NCBI GenBank assembly: GCA_017462485.1
Contig: JAFTRA010000017.1
Coordinates: 1-64,000, forward strand
Direction of reading: 5' to 3'
Origin: Clostridia bacterium
GTDB lineage: Bacteria; Bacillota; Clostridia; Oscillospirales; CAG-272
Length of the DNA stretch: 64,000 bases
A program made the position numbers and the translations under genes. Each line of letters opens with the position of its first letter. The first letter of the stretch is position 1. Below, piece by piece: positions 36,558 to 45,175 of this stretch. The notes under the pieces were generated by a model. It was not told where the DNA came from, searched no databases, and saw only the letters and a program-made list of their open reading frames with translations.

Positions 36558-37652
36558 TTACACGTTAAAGAGGAATTCTACGATATCTCCGTCACGCATA
36601 ACGTATTCTTTTCCCTCGCTTCGAAGCAAGCCCTTTTCTTTTACCTTATTTCTGTCCCCCTCGCGAACGAGATCGTCAAAGGCAACAACCTCCGCGCGAA
36701 TAAATCCGCGCTCGAAGTCGGAATGTATCTTTCCTGCGGCGCCGGGAGCTTTAGTTCCGCGGGTTATGGTCCAGGCGCGAACCTCTTTAGGACCTGCGGT
36801 AAGGAAGCTGATAAGACCGAGAAGCGAATATCCCGATTTTATAAGCTTATCAAGGCCGCTTTCGTCAATTCCGAGGTCATCAAGGAAGCCCTGCTTCTCC
36901 TCGCCTACAAGCTCGGCAAGCTCTGCTTCTATCTGCGCGCTGACAGCGATAATTTCGCTTCCCTCCGAAGCGGCGTGAGCGCTGAGGAGCTTATAGCCCT
37001 CATTTTCAACGTAAGTGCCGGAAACCTCGTCTTCGGATATATTAGCAACGTAGATTATGGGCTTATTGGTAAGAAGTCTCGATTCCTCGACCCAAGCCTC
37101 CTCTTCCTCAGTAAGACCGAGCGAACGCACACACTTTCCTGCTTCGAGGCAAGCCTTGATTTTTTCAAGCACAGCAAGCTTCTCGAGTAGCTTTTTGTCC
37201 GCTCTGGCTGCTTTAGTCGTCCTTTCGATAGCTCTTTCCACGATTTCAAGGTCGGAAAGGATAAGCTCTATATCAATAGTTTCAACGTCACGCATCGGGT
37301 CGATATTGCCCTCGACGTGAATTATATCATCGTTTACAAAGCAACGAACTACGTGAACTATCGCATCAACCTCTCGTATATTGGAAAGGAATTTATTTCC
37401 GAGTCCCTCGCCCTTGCTCGCTCCCTTTACAAGACCCGCTATATCAACGAACTCGATAACCGCGGGAGTAAACTTCTCGGGGTTATACATATCTCGAAGA
37501 ACTTCGAGTCTTTTATCCGGAACGGCAACAACTCCTACGTTGGGGTCTATAGTGCAGAACGGATAGTTCGCGGATTCTGCTCCCGCATTAGTAAGCGCAT
37601 TAAAAAGCGTGCTTTTTCCAACGTTTGGAAGTCCTACTATTCCAAGTTTCAT
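36558..37652 (-). CDS. ychF: Redox-regulated ATPase YchF (Obg family)
   Basis: 364 residues. G1 motif GLPNVGKST at 6-14, [10 protein letters not shown] in the switch II region, an inserted coiled-coil (about 130-200) and a C-terminal TGS domain (about 280-364 with [16 protein letters not shown]). Obg-family member that prefers ATP and associates with ribosomes and the oxidative stress response. SD AAAGGAG; its own promoter at 37742-37770. Confidence 0.97.
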   Translation of the reverse strand: MKLGIVGLPNVGKSTLFNALTNAGAESANYPFCTIDPNVGVVAVPDKRLEVLRDMYNPEKFTPAVIEFVDIAGLVKGASKGEGLGNKFLSNIREVDAIVHVVRCFVNDDIIHVEGNIDPMRDVETIDIELILSDLEIVERAIERTTKAARADKKLLEKLAVLEKIKACLEAGKCVRSLGLTEEEEAWVEESRLLTNKPIIYVANISEDEVSGTYVENEGYKLLSAHAASEGSEIIAVSAQIEAELAELVGEEKQGFLDDLGIDESGLDKLIKSGYSLLGLISFLTAGPKEVRAWTITRGTKAPGAAGKIHSDFERGFIRAEVVAFDDLVREGDRNKVKEKGLLRSEGKEYVMRDGDIVEFLFNV

Positions 37653-37741
37653 TTTATTTCTCCTTTGATTTTTACTTGTTTTCGGTTGATTTTCACAGTT
37701 AGAGCTTCGGCTACTAACCTATTTACAATTTTCATCTTCTA

Positions 37742-37770
37742 ATTATAACATACGCAATTTAAAAATTCAA
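37742..37770 (-). promoter_or_regulatory. Promoter of ychF
   Basis: Minus strand: TTGAAT (37770-37765), 17-base spacer, TATAAT (37747-37742). Confidence 0.75.
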
Positions 37771-37834
37771 TATATCAAAGAGAGATTTTGTCGTAATTTA
37801 CGTAATTTTAAAGCGTAATGCAGGTATTATATCA

Positions 37835-37861
37835 GCCCTCGCGCCTATTTGGAACGAGGGC
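37835..37861. terminator. Hairpin after the ABC permease gene
   Basis: A 7-bp GC-rich stem GCCCTCG/CGAGGGC lies 7 bases after the permease stop. The T-run is clearer on the plus-strand side (ATTTTTA) than on the minus-strand exit side. Confidence 0.55.
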
Positions 37862-37867
37862 CGATTT

Positions 37868-39112
37868 TTACTGTTTTTTAAAGACTGTTTTTAAAATTGT
37901 GGAAATTTTCGGAGGTGTGCCGTAAAGAAGAACACCAACACGGTAGATCTTTGCGGAAAGAACACCAATCCCTATGGTAGAACCGATTAGAATTGCAATA
38001 GAAATAAAAATTTCATACCACGCCACTGTGCTCATACAAATTCTTGTAAACATAGCCATAGGAGAGGTAAACGGGATATAGGAGCATACGAGCATTGCGG
38101 TGTTATCCACAGAACCGCTACTCATAGAGAACATAACCACCATAAACGCGATAATAAAGAGGAACGTGATCGGCATAACCGATGTATTGATATCTTCAAG
38201 CTTAGATGCTGTCGAGCCTATCGCGCCAAACATAAAGGCGTAAATTAGGAATCCAAGAACGAAGAACACAATCAGATAGATAAAGAGTTCAAGCGGAATA
38301 TCGAATATAGAGGCTATCAAGGGGTTGGAAAGCGCATTTTTGTTTACATTATAAAGAAGTATTGCCGTACCAAATACAAGTACAAGCTGCGAGAAGCCGG
38401 CAATACAAGATGCAAGAACCTTGCCGAACATCATACTTGTTGGCTTTGCGCTCGTGATTAAGACCTCCATAGCACGTGAACTTTTTTCGGTAGCAACGTT
38501 AGTGGCAACCATCTGTCCGTAAAGCAGAATAACCATATACAGAGCAAAAATCATAATGTATGTGTAAAAGAAGTTCTGCATTTGATCTTTACCAAGCGTT
38601 TCGGTACTGCTTACGATTTGCACGGACATAATTTCTCCCACTTGCTCGGGCGTCAGTCCGTTTTGCATCATTGCGTTGATACGATATACCTCTTGCAGTA
38701 CTGTATCTGCAATTGCCGTATTAGAATCGTACATTGAAAGATTATTTACGTAATATGTATATGATGATGCGCTGTTCATAACGAAGGCACATTCCGCAAA
38801 ACCTGAGGTAATCTCGTTTTTTACGTCGTCAAGGCTTCCGCCGGCAACTTTGACATTATATTCAACAAAAGTGTTTCCGAAATACTCGCTTACAATAGCT
38901 GAGAGGTTTTCATCTTCGGCATATATAAGCATTGTGGGAAGGTCTGTGGTTATTGCTTCTCCATCATCGTCTGATTGAAACGCAGCTATGATGTTGGGAA
39001 TAAACATTACGATAGCGATTGCAACAATGAGGAATATCGTAATTCCAACGAATATTTTATTTCTAAGATAACCCTTAAGTTCAAATTTCAGTATTTTAGC
39101 AAACTGTTTCAT
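37868..39112 (-). CDS. ABC-2 type exporter permease (NatB-like)
   Basis: 414 residues. A TM helix at about 17-38, a large extracytoplasmic domain (about 40-180), then five TM segments (about 185-385). This layout matches NatB/YhaP-type ABC-2 permeases, which export Na+, drugs or peptides. The motif VATNVATEKSSRAMEVLITS just after TM2 is characteristic of the group. Paired with the ATPase gene 12 bases upstream. SD GAGGTGG. Substrate unknown. Confidence 0.88.
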   Translation of the reverse strand: MKQFAKILKFELKGYLRNKIFVGITIFLIVAIAIVMFIPNIIAAFQSDDDGEAITTDLPTMLIYAEDENLSAIVSEYFGNTFVEYNVKVAGGSLDDVKNEITSGFAECAFVMNSASSYTYYVNNLSMYDSNTAIADTVLQEVYRINAMMQNGLTPEQVGEIMSVQIVSSTETLGKDQMQNFFYTYIMIFALYMVILLYGQMVATNVATEKSSRAMEVLITSAKPTSMMFGKVLASCIAGFSQLVLVFGTAILLYNVNKNALSNPLIASIFDIPLELFIYLIVFFVLGFLIYAFMFGAIGSTASKLEDINTSVMPITFLFIIAFMVVMFSMSSGSVDNTAMLVCSYIPFTSPMAMFTRICMSTVAWYEIFISIAILIGSTIGIGVLSAKIYRVGVLLYGTPPKISTILKTVFKKQ

Positions 39113-39124
39113 TGTATCACCACC

Positions 39125-40015
39125 TCAAATCTTTTCCCCTGCGTATTCTACGAAAATATCATTCAGAGAAGGCTCAAACACCTTTACCTCATCGATGTCG
39201 TAGTTTTCTACGAGTCGTTTCATCATAGCCTGCTTTTCGTCGGGGGTTCCAAGCTGAATTAGCAAAGTTCCGTCATCACGCTTGAAGCAGCTATTTCCGA
39301 GGTCAGCTTTTATCTGTTCCGGATTCGTAGTACTTACAACTAACTTATCACGAACATAATTTCTCTTTATTTCGTGCAAATCTCCGCTGATTGCAACCTT
39401 ACCCGCATTGATAATTGCAATGCTGTCGCAAAATTCCTCTATGTAGCTCATTTGATGGCTTGAAAACAAAACTATTTTACCCTTTGATATTTGCTCTTTT
39501 ACTACGTCCTTGAGAAGCATTGCGTTTACAGGGTCAAGACCGGAGAACGGCTCGTCAAGAATAACAATATCAGGATTGTGCGCAAGCGCTGTGATTAACT
39601 GAATTTTCTGCTGATTTCCTTTTGACAAGGTATCAAGTCGCTTATTACGGTATTCGGTCATACCGAGTCTTTCAAGCCAGTAATCAACTGATTTTACGGC
39701 ATCCTTTGTGTTCATACCTTTCAGCTCTGCAAAATATACAAGCTGATCGATGATAATCTTTTTAGGATAAAGACCTCTTTCTTCCGGTAGATATCCGATG
39801 CCGATTTTATCGTAATCGATAGGTTTTCCGTCAATAAAAACCTCTCCGCTGTTTGCCGGAAATACGTTCATAAGAATACGGATAGAAGTGGTCTTTCCTG
39901 CGCCGTTTCTTCCGAGCAACCCGAATGCCTTACCGCCTTCTGCGGTAAAGGTTACGCCTTTGAGGACTTCCTTTTCCCCAAAGGATTTGTCAATATTTTT
40001 TAGTTCAAGTATCAT
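39125..40015 (-). CDS. ABC transporter ATP-binding protein (NatA-like)
   Basis: A 296-residue ATPase. Walker A GRNGAGKTT at about 34-42, signature LSKGNQQKIQ (about 133-142) and Walker B IVILDEPFSG (about 154-163) are all intact. The C-terminal extension (about 225-296) is typical of ATPases paired with ABC-2 permeases. Encoded 12 bases before the permease and 45 bases after the coiled-coil membrane protein, all on the minus strand. Confidence 0.93.
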   Translation of the reverse strand: MILELKNIDKSFGEKEVLKGVTFTAEGGKAFGLLGRNGAGKTTSIRILMNVFPANSGEVFIDGKPIDYDKIGIGYLPEERGLYPKKIIIDQLVYFAELKGMNTKDAVKSVDYWLERLGMTEYRNKRLDTLSKGNQQKIQLITALAHNPDIVILDEPFSGLDPVNAMLLKDVVKEQISKGKIVLFSSHQMSYIEEFCDSIAIINAGKVAISGDLHEIKRNYVRDKLVVSTTNPEQIKADLGNSCFKRDDGTLLIQLGTPDEKQAMMKRLVENYDIDEVKVFEPSLNDIFVEYAGEKI

Positions 40016-40060
40016 TATTCATCTATCCTCTCACATTTTGCAATATGCATCAAACCATTT

Positions 40061-40966
40061 TTATTCGGTTAACAAATTTCCGTTTTTGTCGTAAATTTCG
40101 TCACCCTTGTCAACAATTCCTTCGCTATATACTCCATTATCTTCCTGTATGCAATGCAGCACAGTTGTTTTATGGATATACCCAAGAGAATCCTCGGCAA
40201 TTACGTAGATTTTAAACTCATCGCCATCTTTTGCGCTATACGTCTTATTGAAAACGCCCTCATAAGAATCTTCTTTTATCAACGATTTTACGTCTTTACG
40301 TTCAATTTCTTCTCCGTTTTTCTCGGTTATAAGCTCTATTTTTGTTATCGATACCGAGCTTTCGGAATAAATAGAAATTTGAAAATCGCTGTCTATTTTT
40401 AGCTTTCCATTTGAATAATCATAAAACGGAGAAATGTGAGCATAGACATTTGGCAGGTAATCGTAATGCAGATTTGTTATACAAACGTTCTCAAGCTTTT
40501 CGGTATTGGTTTCGCTGCCGGTTTTAATACTTAATATCGGGTACTGTTCTTCGCTGATGAACAATTCAACGGGAACGGTCACTGTAAATTCATCACCGTC
40601 TCGAGTAAAATCGGCGGTTGTAGCACCTATACGAACAGAAAGAACCGTGTCATCGGTAAGCGTTTTAGGAATAACCTTTAACGTTAATGGGACATGGTGC
40701 GTTGTTCCGTCCAGCTCACCTAAAGTATATTCAACGCTTGATAAGAGACTTGCCTGCTTTTTCAGTAAATTATCTACATTATCATACATCGAATCGATGT
40801 CATAACCTAAACTGTTAATCTGTGCTTGATAGTTTGCAACTCTATTCTCAAGCGAGGTGATATCATCAGCCATATTATAAAGCTTAAACAAACAAACCAC
40901 CAATAACACAAGTGTTATAATAAAGATAATATTCTTAAAATCATACTTTTTCTTGTTTTCTTCCAT
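40061..40966 (-). CDS. Hypothetical membrane-anchored coiled-coil protein
   Basis: 301 residues, not recognised. A short basic N-terminus (KKKYDFKN), one TM helix (about 12-30), a coiled-coil (about 32-75, with ENRVANYQAQINSLGYDIDS) and an extracytoplasmic domain rich in beta strands (about 90-300). It begins the transcript that continues into the ABC ATPase and permease. It may be an accessory or sensor subunit for the exporter (inference from position). The RNA element at 41020-41226 lies 54 bases upstream of its ATG, and I see no separate promoter between them. SD AGGGG lies 10 bases before ATG. Confidence 0.7.
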   Translation of the reverse strand: MEENKKKYDFKNIIFIITLVLLVVCLFKLYNMADDITSLENRVANYQAQINSLGYDIDSMYDNVDNLLKKQASLLSSVEYTLGELDGTTHHVPLTLKVIPKTLTDDTVLSVRIGATTADFTRDGDEFTVTVPVELFISEEQYPILSIKTGSETNTEKLENVCITNLHYDYLPNVYAHISPFYDYSNGKLKIDSDFQISIYSESSVSITKIELITEKNGEEIERKDVKSLIKEDSYEGVFNKTYSAKDGDEFKIYVIAEDSLGYIHKTTVLHCIQEDNGVYSEGIVDKGDEIYDKNGNLLTE

Positions 40967-41019
40967 AGCCTTGTTTCCCCTGTCAATATGAAAAATATTT
41001 AAGAGAATTCATAATAATT

Positions 41020-41226
41020 AAAAAGTGCGTGACCGAAGTCACGCACAAAAAACGCAAACCCCGATTTGTCGCTCAACAAACTTTACGCAAAAAATGGGTT
41101 TAATCATACTTACATAAATGGAATTTGCATTTTTATCAAATTCATAAAGTAAGTATGACAAAAAAAGAGTATACCTATCCACAGGATAAAATAAACCCAC
41201 TTGCGTTAATATTCGGTTTGTTGAGC
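41020..41226 (-). ncRNA. Candidate structured RNA with own promoter and terminator
   Basis: Minus-strand transcript of about 207 nt. Its predicted start (41226) is the first base of a perfect 11-bp terminal stem GCTCAACAAAC/GTTTGTTGAGC. Inside lie stems ACGCAA/TTGCGT and TGGGTTTA/TAAACCCA, then a junction with two arms: a small TATCC/GGATA hairpin and a long arm closed by CATACTTAC/GTAAGTATG and tipped by CAAATTC or GAATTTG pairing. After the terminal stem, CGGGGTTTGCGTT (41066-41054 region) can compete for both inner stems, followed by terminator GTGCGTGAC/GTCACGCAC with TTTTT. It could be a leader attenuator or riboswitch for the ABC operon, a stand-alone sRNA, or a divergent 6S-like RNA; I do not recognise its family. 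Confidence 0.6.
41025..41046 (-). terminator. Terminator of the candidate structured RNA
   Basis: A perfect 9-bp GC-rich stem GTGCGTGAC/GTCACGCAC with tetraloop TTCG on the minus strand, followed by TTTTT. It is a textbook intrinsic terminator. Confidence 0.9.
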
Positions 41227-41232
41227 ATTTAT

Positions 41233-41261
41233 ATTATATCACTCCTTTAACATAAAATCAA
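41233..41261 (-). promoter_or_regulatory. Promoter of the candidate structured RNA
   Basis: Minus strand: TTGATT (41261-41256), 17-base spacer, TATAAT (41238-41233). Six bases then lead to the G that opens the terminal stem, ideal spacing for a transcription start. Confidence 0.8.
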
Positions 41262-41277
41262 GCGTTTTGAACAAATA

Positions 41278-41318
41278 AAAGCAATGAGATACATTTGGTT
41301 ATTGTACTTCATTGCTTT
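41278..41318 (-). terminator. Terminator of the blaI-blaR-like operon
   Basis: An imperfect stem pairing GCAATGA(A)GTAC with GTAT(C)TCATTGC, followed by TTTTATTT on the minus strand, just after the stop at 41325. It separates this operon from the RNA promoter downstream. Confidence 0.7.
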
Positions 41319-41324
41319 GTAAAA

Positions 41325-41891
41325 TTAAGTATCTGCCGGCAAACACCGACGGAGATCAAATAAAGCTTTCATCAGAAGTATGCCTGCAATAAGATATACA
41401 ATTATCATACATATCGAAACGAACATTCCGAAGCCGTCAAGCAATTTTGCAAAGTAACTCAAAATTATAACCGCAGTCAGCATAATCGTTTGTAATGTGC
41501 GGTAGTCAAGCAGCTTTTGGTCTAATGTATAATCCTCGGGTTGATACTTCGCGGCAATCGATGCCAAGTTGGTAAGAATCTGAAAATGAAAATATATATT
41601 AACCACACCGATAATGATATCCACAACTTGAAGCATACCGTCAAGGTCGGCAGATGCAAAGCTTGCAAGCCACGATGCAATATGCCACACCGTCAAAATT
41701 GTTACCAATGTTCTCAGTAGATTAAGATCTCGTTCCTCATCACATAGATAATTGATAGCAGATAAGAAAAGCAAATAGCCAATAAACGAAGGAATAACAC
41801 TAACGGTATTGATATTGAAATCAAAGTAGATAAAGAAATATCCCCAAGCGGCTCTACCAATTCCCGTATATAATTTTTGATAGTCCGTCAT
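41325..41891 (-). CDS. Hypothetical membrane protein in the BlaR operon
   Basis: 188 residues, not recognised. About five or six hydrophobic helices (roughly 12-32, 33-50, 58-80, 85-105, 133-150, 155-178). Its ATG overlaps the BlaR-like stop codon in an ATGA arrangement, preceded by SD AAGGAGA in the upstream gene, so it is translationally coupled and probably a partner or target of that system. Confidence 0.75.
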   Translation of the reverse strand: MTDYQKLYTGIGRAAWGYFFIYFDFNINTVSVIPSFIGYLLFLSAINYLCDEERDLNLLRTLVTILTVWHIASWLASFASADLDGMLQVVDIIIGVVNIYFHFQILTNLASIAAKYQPEDYTLDQKLLDYRTLQTIMLTAVIILSYFAKLLDGFGMFVSICMIIVYLIAGILLMKALFDLRRCLPADT

Positions 41892-43834
41892 TCCGCTTCT
41901 CCTTTCTGCAAGGTTAAGTCAAACTCTGCAACGCATTCGTTATTAAGATAAAGGTCGGCAGCATAATACAATGGTAATTCTATATCCTCTTTTGGATCAT
42001 AACTGCTGCCACCGCCATCCATAGTGACTACAGGACCCCAACCCGAATTGAGCTTTTTGCTAATCCAAAGTTCACCGGTGCTTGAACTGCTGACCGTATA
42101 ATCTCCGATAGGCTTGTGCAGTTCCGCAGGACGTTTCTCTCCTTCATACACAGGGGCTATAGATAAACCAATATGCGTTATTAAATCTTTCTCTGCATCA
42201 GTACCCAAAAAGGTTGATTTCGTATTATAACTTCCGTTTGCGGAGGTAAATTTTGCATTCGGTTTAGGCGTTTTATCATAATAGGAGCTTGAGTCAAACA
42301 AGAAATTATCGTTTTGATTTGTTACGGTGCTGTCAACTGTATGAATCGTTTGAAATGAAAGCTCGGTTCTTATGTTGTTGGTTTCACCCACATAGGTAAT
42401 GCCCGGGAGTCCCGTGCATCCCCAAGCTATGCTTTGCTTCAACGTTTCTACGTGTCTGAAGCTTTCAAGCGGTATAGTAACCCATCTGCCGTTCTGCTTT
42501 TGCACACGCAGATTTTGAACAGCAAGATACATCGTATTTATTTTTTCAGCTTTACCGTCCGGAGGATAGCTTAATTCAACTACAAATAACCCCTCGTATG
42601 CGTTATTACCGTCTTTTTTTAGGTTATAAATATAATAGCCACTCTGTGCGTTGGTCCACTCGTCAAGTCCCGGATTCCATAGCGGATATATTCCAAATTC
42701 TTCGTTTTGCACCATCTCTAATAAAAGCTCATCCTGTATATCCTCGGGAGCGCACATAGCTCGGTAGTAACCGTTCCTATCCAATATCGCTTTACCGTAA
42801 GCATCAAACGCACCAGCGGGAGTAGTGCAAGGAATGCTGCGAGCAGATGCTAAAGTCAAGCGGACAGAATCGTTGAATTCAACCACCTTCGCCGATTGCG
42901 CGCCCACTACAAGAGGAAACGTAAGCAGTATCACTACGCATATCGAAACCAGCTGCATACCTTGAGGATACTTTTTAAAACGGGCAATATTTTCAATGCG
43001 TTCTCTGATATTCTTTCCACCATTGTTAATGCACGTGCTCCCGGGCGTTTTTGAGAATCGCTCATTTGCCATCGACAAAAGGATAAGACCGTATTCTCGG
43101 CGCTCCTCTCCCTGAAGATTTTCAAGCACGTATTGATCGCAACGGGATTCCATATCGTTAAGCGCTCGATTAGCACAATAGACGATAAGTGGATTGCACC
43201 AATGGAGGCATCTTAATAAGCAAATGATAACGCTCCATAAGGTATCCTTGTTTTTTAAATGAAAAAGCTCGTGCAAAATTATCTTTTCATCAACATCAGA
43301 ATTTGCGGGTAAGACTAAAACCGGTTGAAAGACTCCGTACACAAACGCGCTCGGAAGGTCATACACTTCAATAACCTTGAACATCTTTATTCCCCGTTCC
43401 GTCGCAAGCATTTGGATACGGCTCAGCTTTTCACCGCCAAGCTCATCGCCCATACGCAAAACTCTCTTCAAGTTAAGATAAGAGATAACATATTTAAATA
43501 TGTGAACAAGTATCCCGAGGGCGTAGAGTGCAAAAATCCAATCACTGACGGTAGTTGATATTTTCGTGATAACCGGTACTGGAAGCCATATCCGAGTAAA
43601 GCTAAAATCTCCAAACCACGACTTTATAACCTCCACGACCAACTGCCAACGGAACAATACATAGCGCCCGCCAATTCCGGCAGGAATCAATATCACAATA
43701 CCGAGAACTCCCCAAACTGCAAATTGCCATTTTGGCGGTAGCTTATCTTTGAACAATGCTTTGACAACAAGTATAAGCATTGCCACGCCCGATATGGAGA
43801 GCGTTTGAAGAAGGAAACCCCAAATATCAAACAT
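41888..43834 (-). CDS. BlaR1-like M56 sensor metallopeptidase
   Basis: A 648-residue transmembrane protein. N-terminal TM helices (about 5-25, 35-55, 92-112) surround a cytoplasmic M56 zinc-protease domain with HELFH in the segment KIILHELFHLKNKD (around residue 190). A TM helix at about 305-323 leads to a large extracytoplasmic C-terminal region of about 320 residues that I do not recognise as a penicillin-binding sensor. By family, signal binding outside triggers proteolysis that inactivates the BlaI-type repressor. Its SD overlaps the end of the blaI-like gene three bases upstream. No beta-lactamase gene is nearby. Confidence 0.88.
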   Translation of the reverse strand: MFDIWGFLLQTLSISGVAMLILVVKALFKDKLPPKWQFAVWGVLGIVILIPAGIGGRYVLFRWQLVVEVIKSWFGDFSFTRIWLPVPVITKISTTVSDWIFALYALGILVHIFKYVISYLNLKRVLRMGDELGGEKLSRIQMLATERGIKMFKVIEVYDLPSAFVYGVFQPVLVLPANSDVDEKIILHELFHLKNKDTLWSVIICLLRCLHWCNPLIVYCANRALNDMESRCDQYVLENLQGEERREYGLILLSMANERFSKTPGSTCINNGGKNIRERIENIARFKKYPQGMQLVSICVVILLTFPLVVGAQSAKVVEFNDSVRLTLASARSIPCTTPAGAFDAYGKAILDRNGYYRAMCAPEDIQDELLLEMVQNEEFGIYPLWNPGLDEWTNAQSGYYIYNLKKDGNNAYEGLFVVELSYPPDGKAEKINTMYLAVQNLRVQKQNGRWVTIPLESFRHVETLKQSIAWGCTGLPGITYVGETNNIRTELSFQTIHTVDSTVTNQNDNFLFDSSSYYDKTPKPNAKFTSANGSYNTKSTFLGTDAEKDLITHIGLSIAPVYEGEKRPAELHKPIGDYTVSSSSTGELWISKKLNSGWGPVVTMDGGGSSYDPKEDIELPLYYAADLYLNNECVAEFDLTLQKGEAE

Positions 43835-43836
43835 TG

Positions 43837-44199
43837 TTACACCTCCATATTATCAAGGATTTTGCGAAGCTTCTCCCGTTCCTCCTGCGAGATCGGTTCT
43901 TCCTTTAAAAATGCCGCTATTAAATCTCCCGCCGAGCCACTATATACGCGGTTCAAAAAGCTATGACGCTCCTTCTTCTGACAGCTTTCACGGTCAATCA
44001 TAGCGCAATAGATATGCGGCGTGACTTCTTTATTGATTCGAACTAAACCTTTTGTTTCCATACGTGTCAGATATGTAAGAACAGTGTTCCTGTTCCACCC
44101 CGTTTCTTTATATAGTTCTTCGACAAGCACTCCGAGTTCTGCACCATTTGTTTTCCATAGCGCATTGAGTACCATCCATTCTTTTTCTGATATATTCAT
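43837..44199 (-). CDS. BlaI/MecI-family transcriptional repressor
   Basis: About 120 residues. A winged-helix DNA-binding domain (MNISEKEWMVLNALWK to about residue 75, with WNRNTVLTYLTRM as recognition helix) and a C-terminal dimerisation part (about 80-120). The start at 44199 is supported by AGGAGGG five bases upstream; an extended start at 44226 would overlap the operator. It likely represses its own operon through the two operators at 44210-44243 until the M56 protein inactivates it. Confidence 0.9.
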   Translation of the reverse strand: MNISEKEWMVLNALWKTNGAELGVLVEELYKETGWNRNTVLTYLTRMETKGLVRINKEVTPHIYCAMIDRESCQKKERHSFLNRVYSGSAGDLIAAFLKEEPISQEEREKLRKILDNMEV

Positions 44200-44209
44200 A
44201 TTGTCCCTC

Positions 44210-44221
44210 CTACACTTGTAG
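44210..44221. promoter_or_regulatory. BlaI-type operator 1
   Basis: Near-palindrome CTACACTTGTAG containing the TACA-2-TGTA core typical of BlaI/MecI sites. It lies between the promoter and the SD of the repressor gene. Centre-to-centre distance to operator 2 is 22 bp, about two helical turns. Confidence 0.75.
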
Positions 44222-44228
44222 TACATAT

Positions 44229-44257
44229 ATACTACACCTGTAGAATCGCTTTGTCAA
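44229..44257 (-). promoter_or_regulatory. Promoter of the BlaI/BlaR-like operon
   Basis: Minus strand: TTGACA (44257-44252), 17-base spacer, TAGTAT (44234-44229). Operator 2 covers the spacer and -10, so repressor binding should block polymerase. Confidence 0.75.
44232..44243. promoter_or_regulatory. BlaI-type operator 2
   Basis: CTACACCTGTAG, the second palindromic copy with the TACA-2-TGTA core, overlapping the -10 and spacer of the operon promoter. Confidence 0.75.
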
Positions 44258-44317
44258 GGGGTTTGAAAAATATTTAGATTATAATACACTTGTTTCTAAA
44301 AAATTCATACTTTATTC

Positions 44318-44346
44318 TTGACATTTACACATATATCGATTATAAT
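44318..44346 (+). promoter_or_regulatory. Promoter of the response regulator gene
   Basis: TTGACA (44318-44323), 17-base spacer, TATAAT (44341-44346). Both hexamers match consensus, suggesting strong basal expression. Confidence 0.85.
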
Positions 44347-44401
44347 TGAATTGTGAAGATTTTAAATGATTTAACAATGTTAATAATTAGGAGGTACAAA
44401 A

Positions 44402-45091
44402 ATGGATACTAAATTGCTTATTGTAGATGATGACTCTAATATTTGCGAAATGTTAAGACTTTATTTTGAAAATGAGGGCTACAAGGTTAAGTGCGCGAAC
44501 GACGGTGTTGAGGGCGTTAATCTTTTTAAGGTTTACGAGCCTGACCTCGTGCTTCTCGATATTATGATGCCGAAAAAGGACGGTTGGCAGGTTTGCCGCG
44601 AAATTCGAGAAATGTCTTCAAAGCCCGTGATTATGATTACTGCAAAGGGCGAGGTCTTCGATAAGGTTCTCGGACTCGAGCTCGGCGCTGACGACTTCAT
44701 CGTTAAGCCCTTCGATATGAAAGAGCTTTCGGCAAGAGTAAAGGCTGTTCTTCGCAGATATAACGCTCACGTAAACGCAAGCGACGAAGAAGTTGTAAAA
44801 TTTGAAAATATTGAAATCAGTCTTCAGAAGTACGAGCTTAAGCTCGCCGGTAAGGCTATTGATATTCCTCCTAAGGAGCTTGAGCTTCTTTACTTCCTTG
44901 CATCAAATTGCAACAGAGTTTTCACCCGTGACCAGCTTCTTGATAAGGTTTGGGGATTTGATTACCTCGGTGACTCCAGAACGGTTGACGTTCACGTCAA
45001 GCGTCTTCGTGAGAAGCTCGAGGGCATCTCGGACAAGTGGTCGCTTAAAACCGTATGGGGCGTAGGATATAAGTTTGATACTGCAAACTAA
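44402..45091 (+). CDS. OmpR/PhoB-family response regulator (orphan)
   Basis: 229 residues. The receiver domain (1 to about 120) has acidic D9, D10 and D11, phosphorylation site D53 (LLDIMMP), and K102 (VKPFD). The winged-helix DNA-binding domain (about 132-228) ends in the typical TVDVHVKRLREKL and WGVGYKF. No histidine kinase gene is adjacent: a divergent BlaI operon lies on one side and a topoisomerase on the other. Its kinase must be elsewhere or it works alone. SD GGAGGT. Monocistronic with a strong terminator. Confidence 0.95.
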   Translation: MDTKLLIVDDDSNICEMLRLYFENEGYKVKCANDGVEGVNLFKVYEPDLVLLDIMMPKKDGWQVCREIREMSSKPVIMITAKGEVFDKVLGLELGADDFIVKPFDMKELSARVKAVLRRYNAHVNASDEEVVKFENIEISLQKYELKLAGKAIDIPPKELELLYFLASNCNRVFTRDQLLDKVWGFDYLGDSRTVDVHVKRLREKLEGISDKWSLKTVWGVGYKFDTAN

Positions 45092-45106
45092 AGAATAATA
45101 AACTAT

Positions 45107-45145
45107 AAAAACGAGAGGCGCAGATTTCTGCAAACCTCTCGTTTT
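45107..45145. terminator. Bidirectional terminator after the response regulator
   Basis: A stem AAAACGAGAGG/CCTCTCGTTTT with a T-run on the plus strand and the mirror on the minus strand, shared with the converging topoisomerase gene. Confidence 0.85.
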
Positions 45146-45175
45146 CTTGATAAATGTATGTTAATTTGCGGCAGA

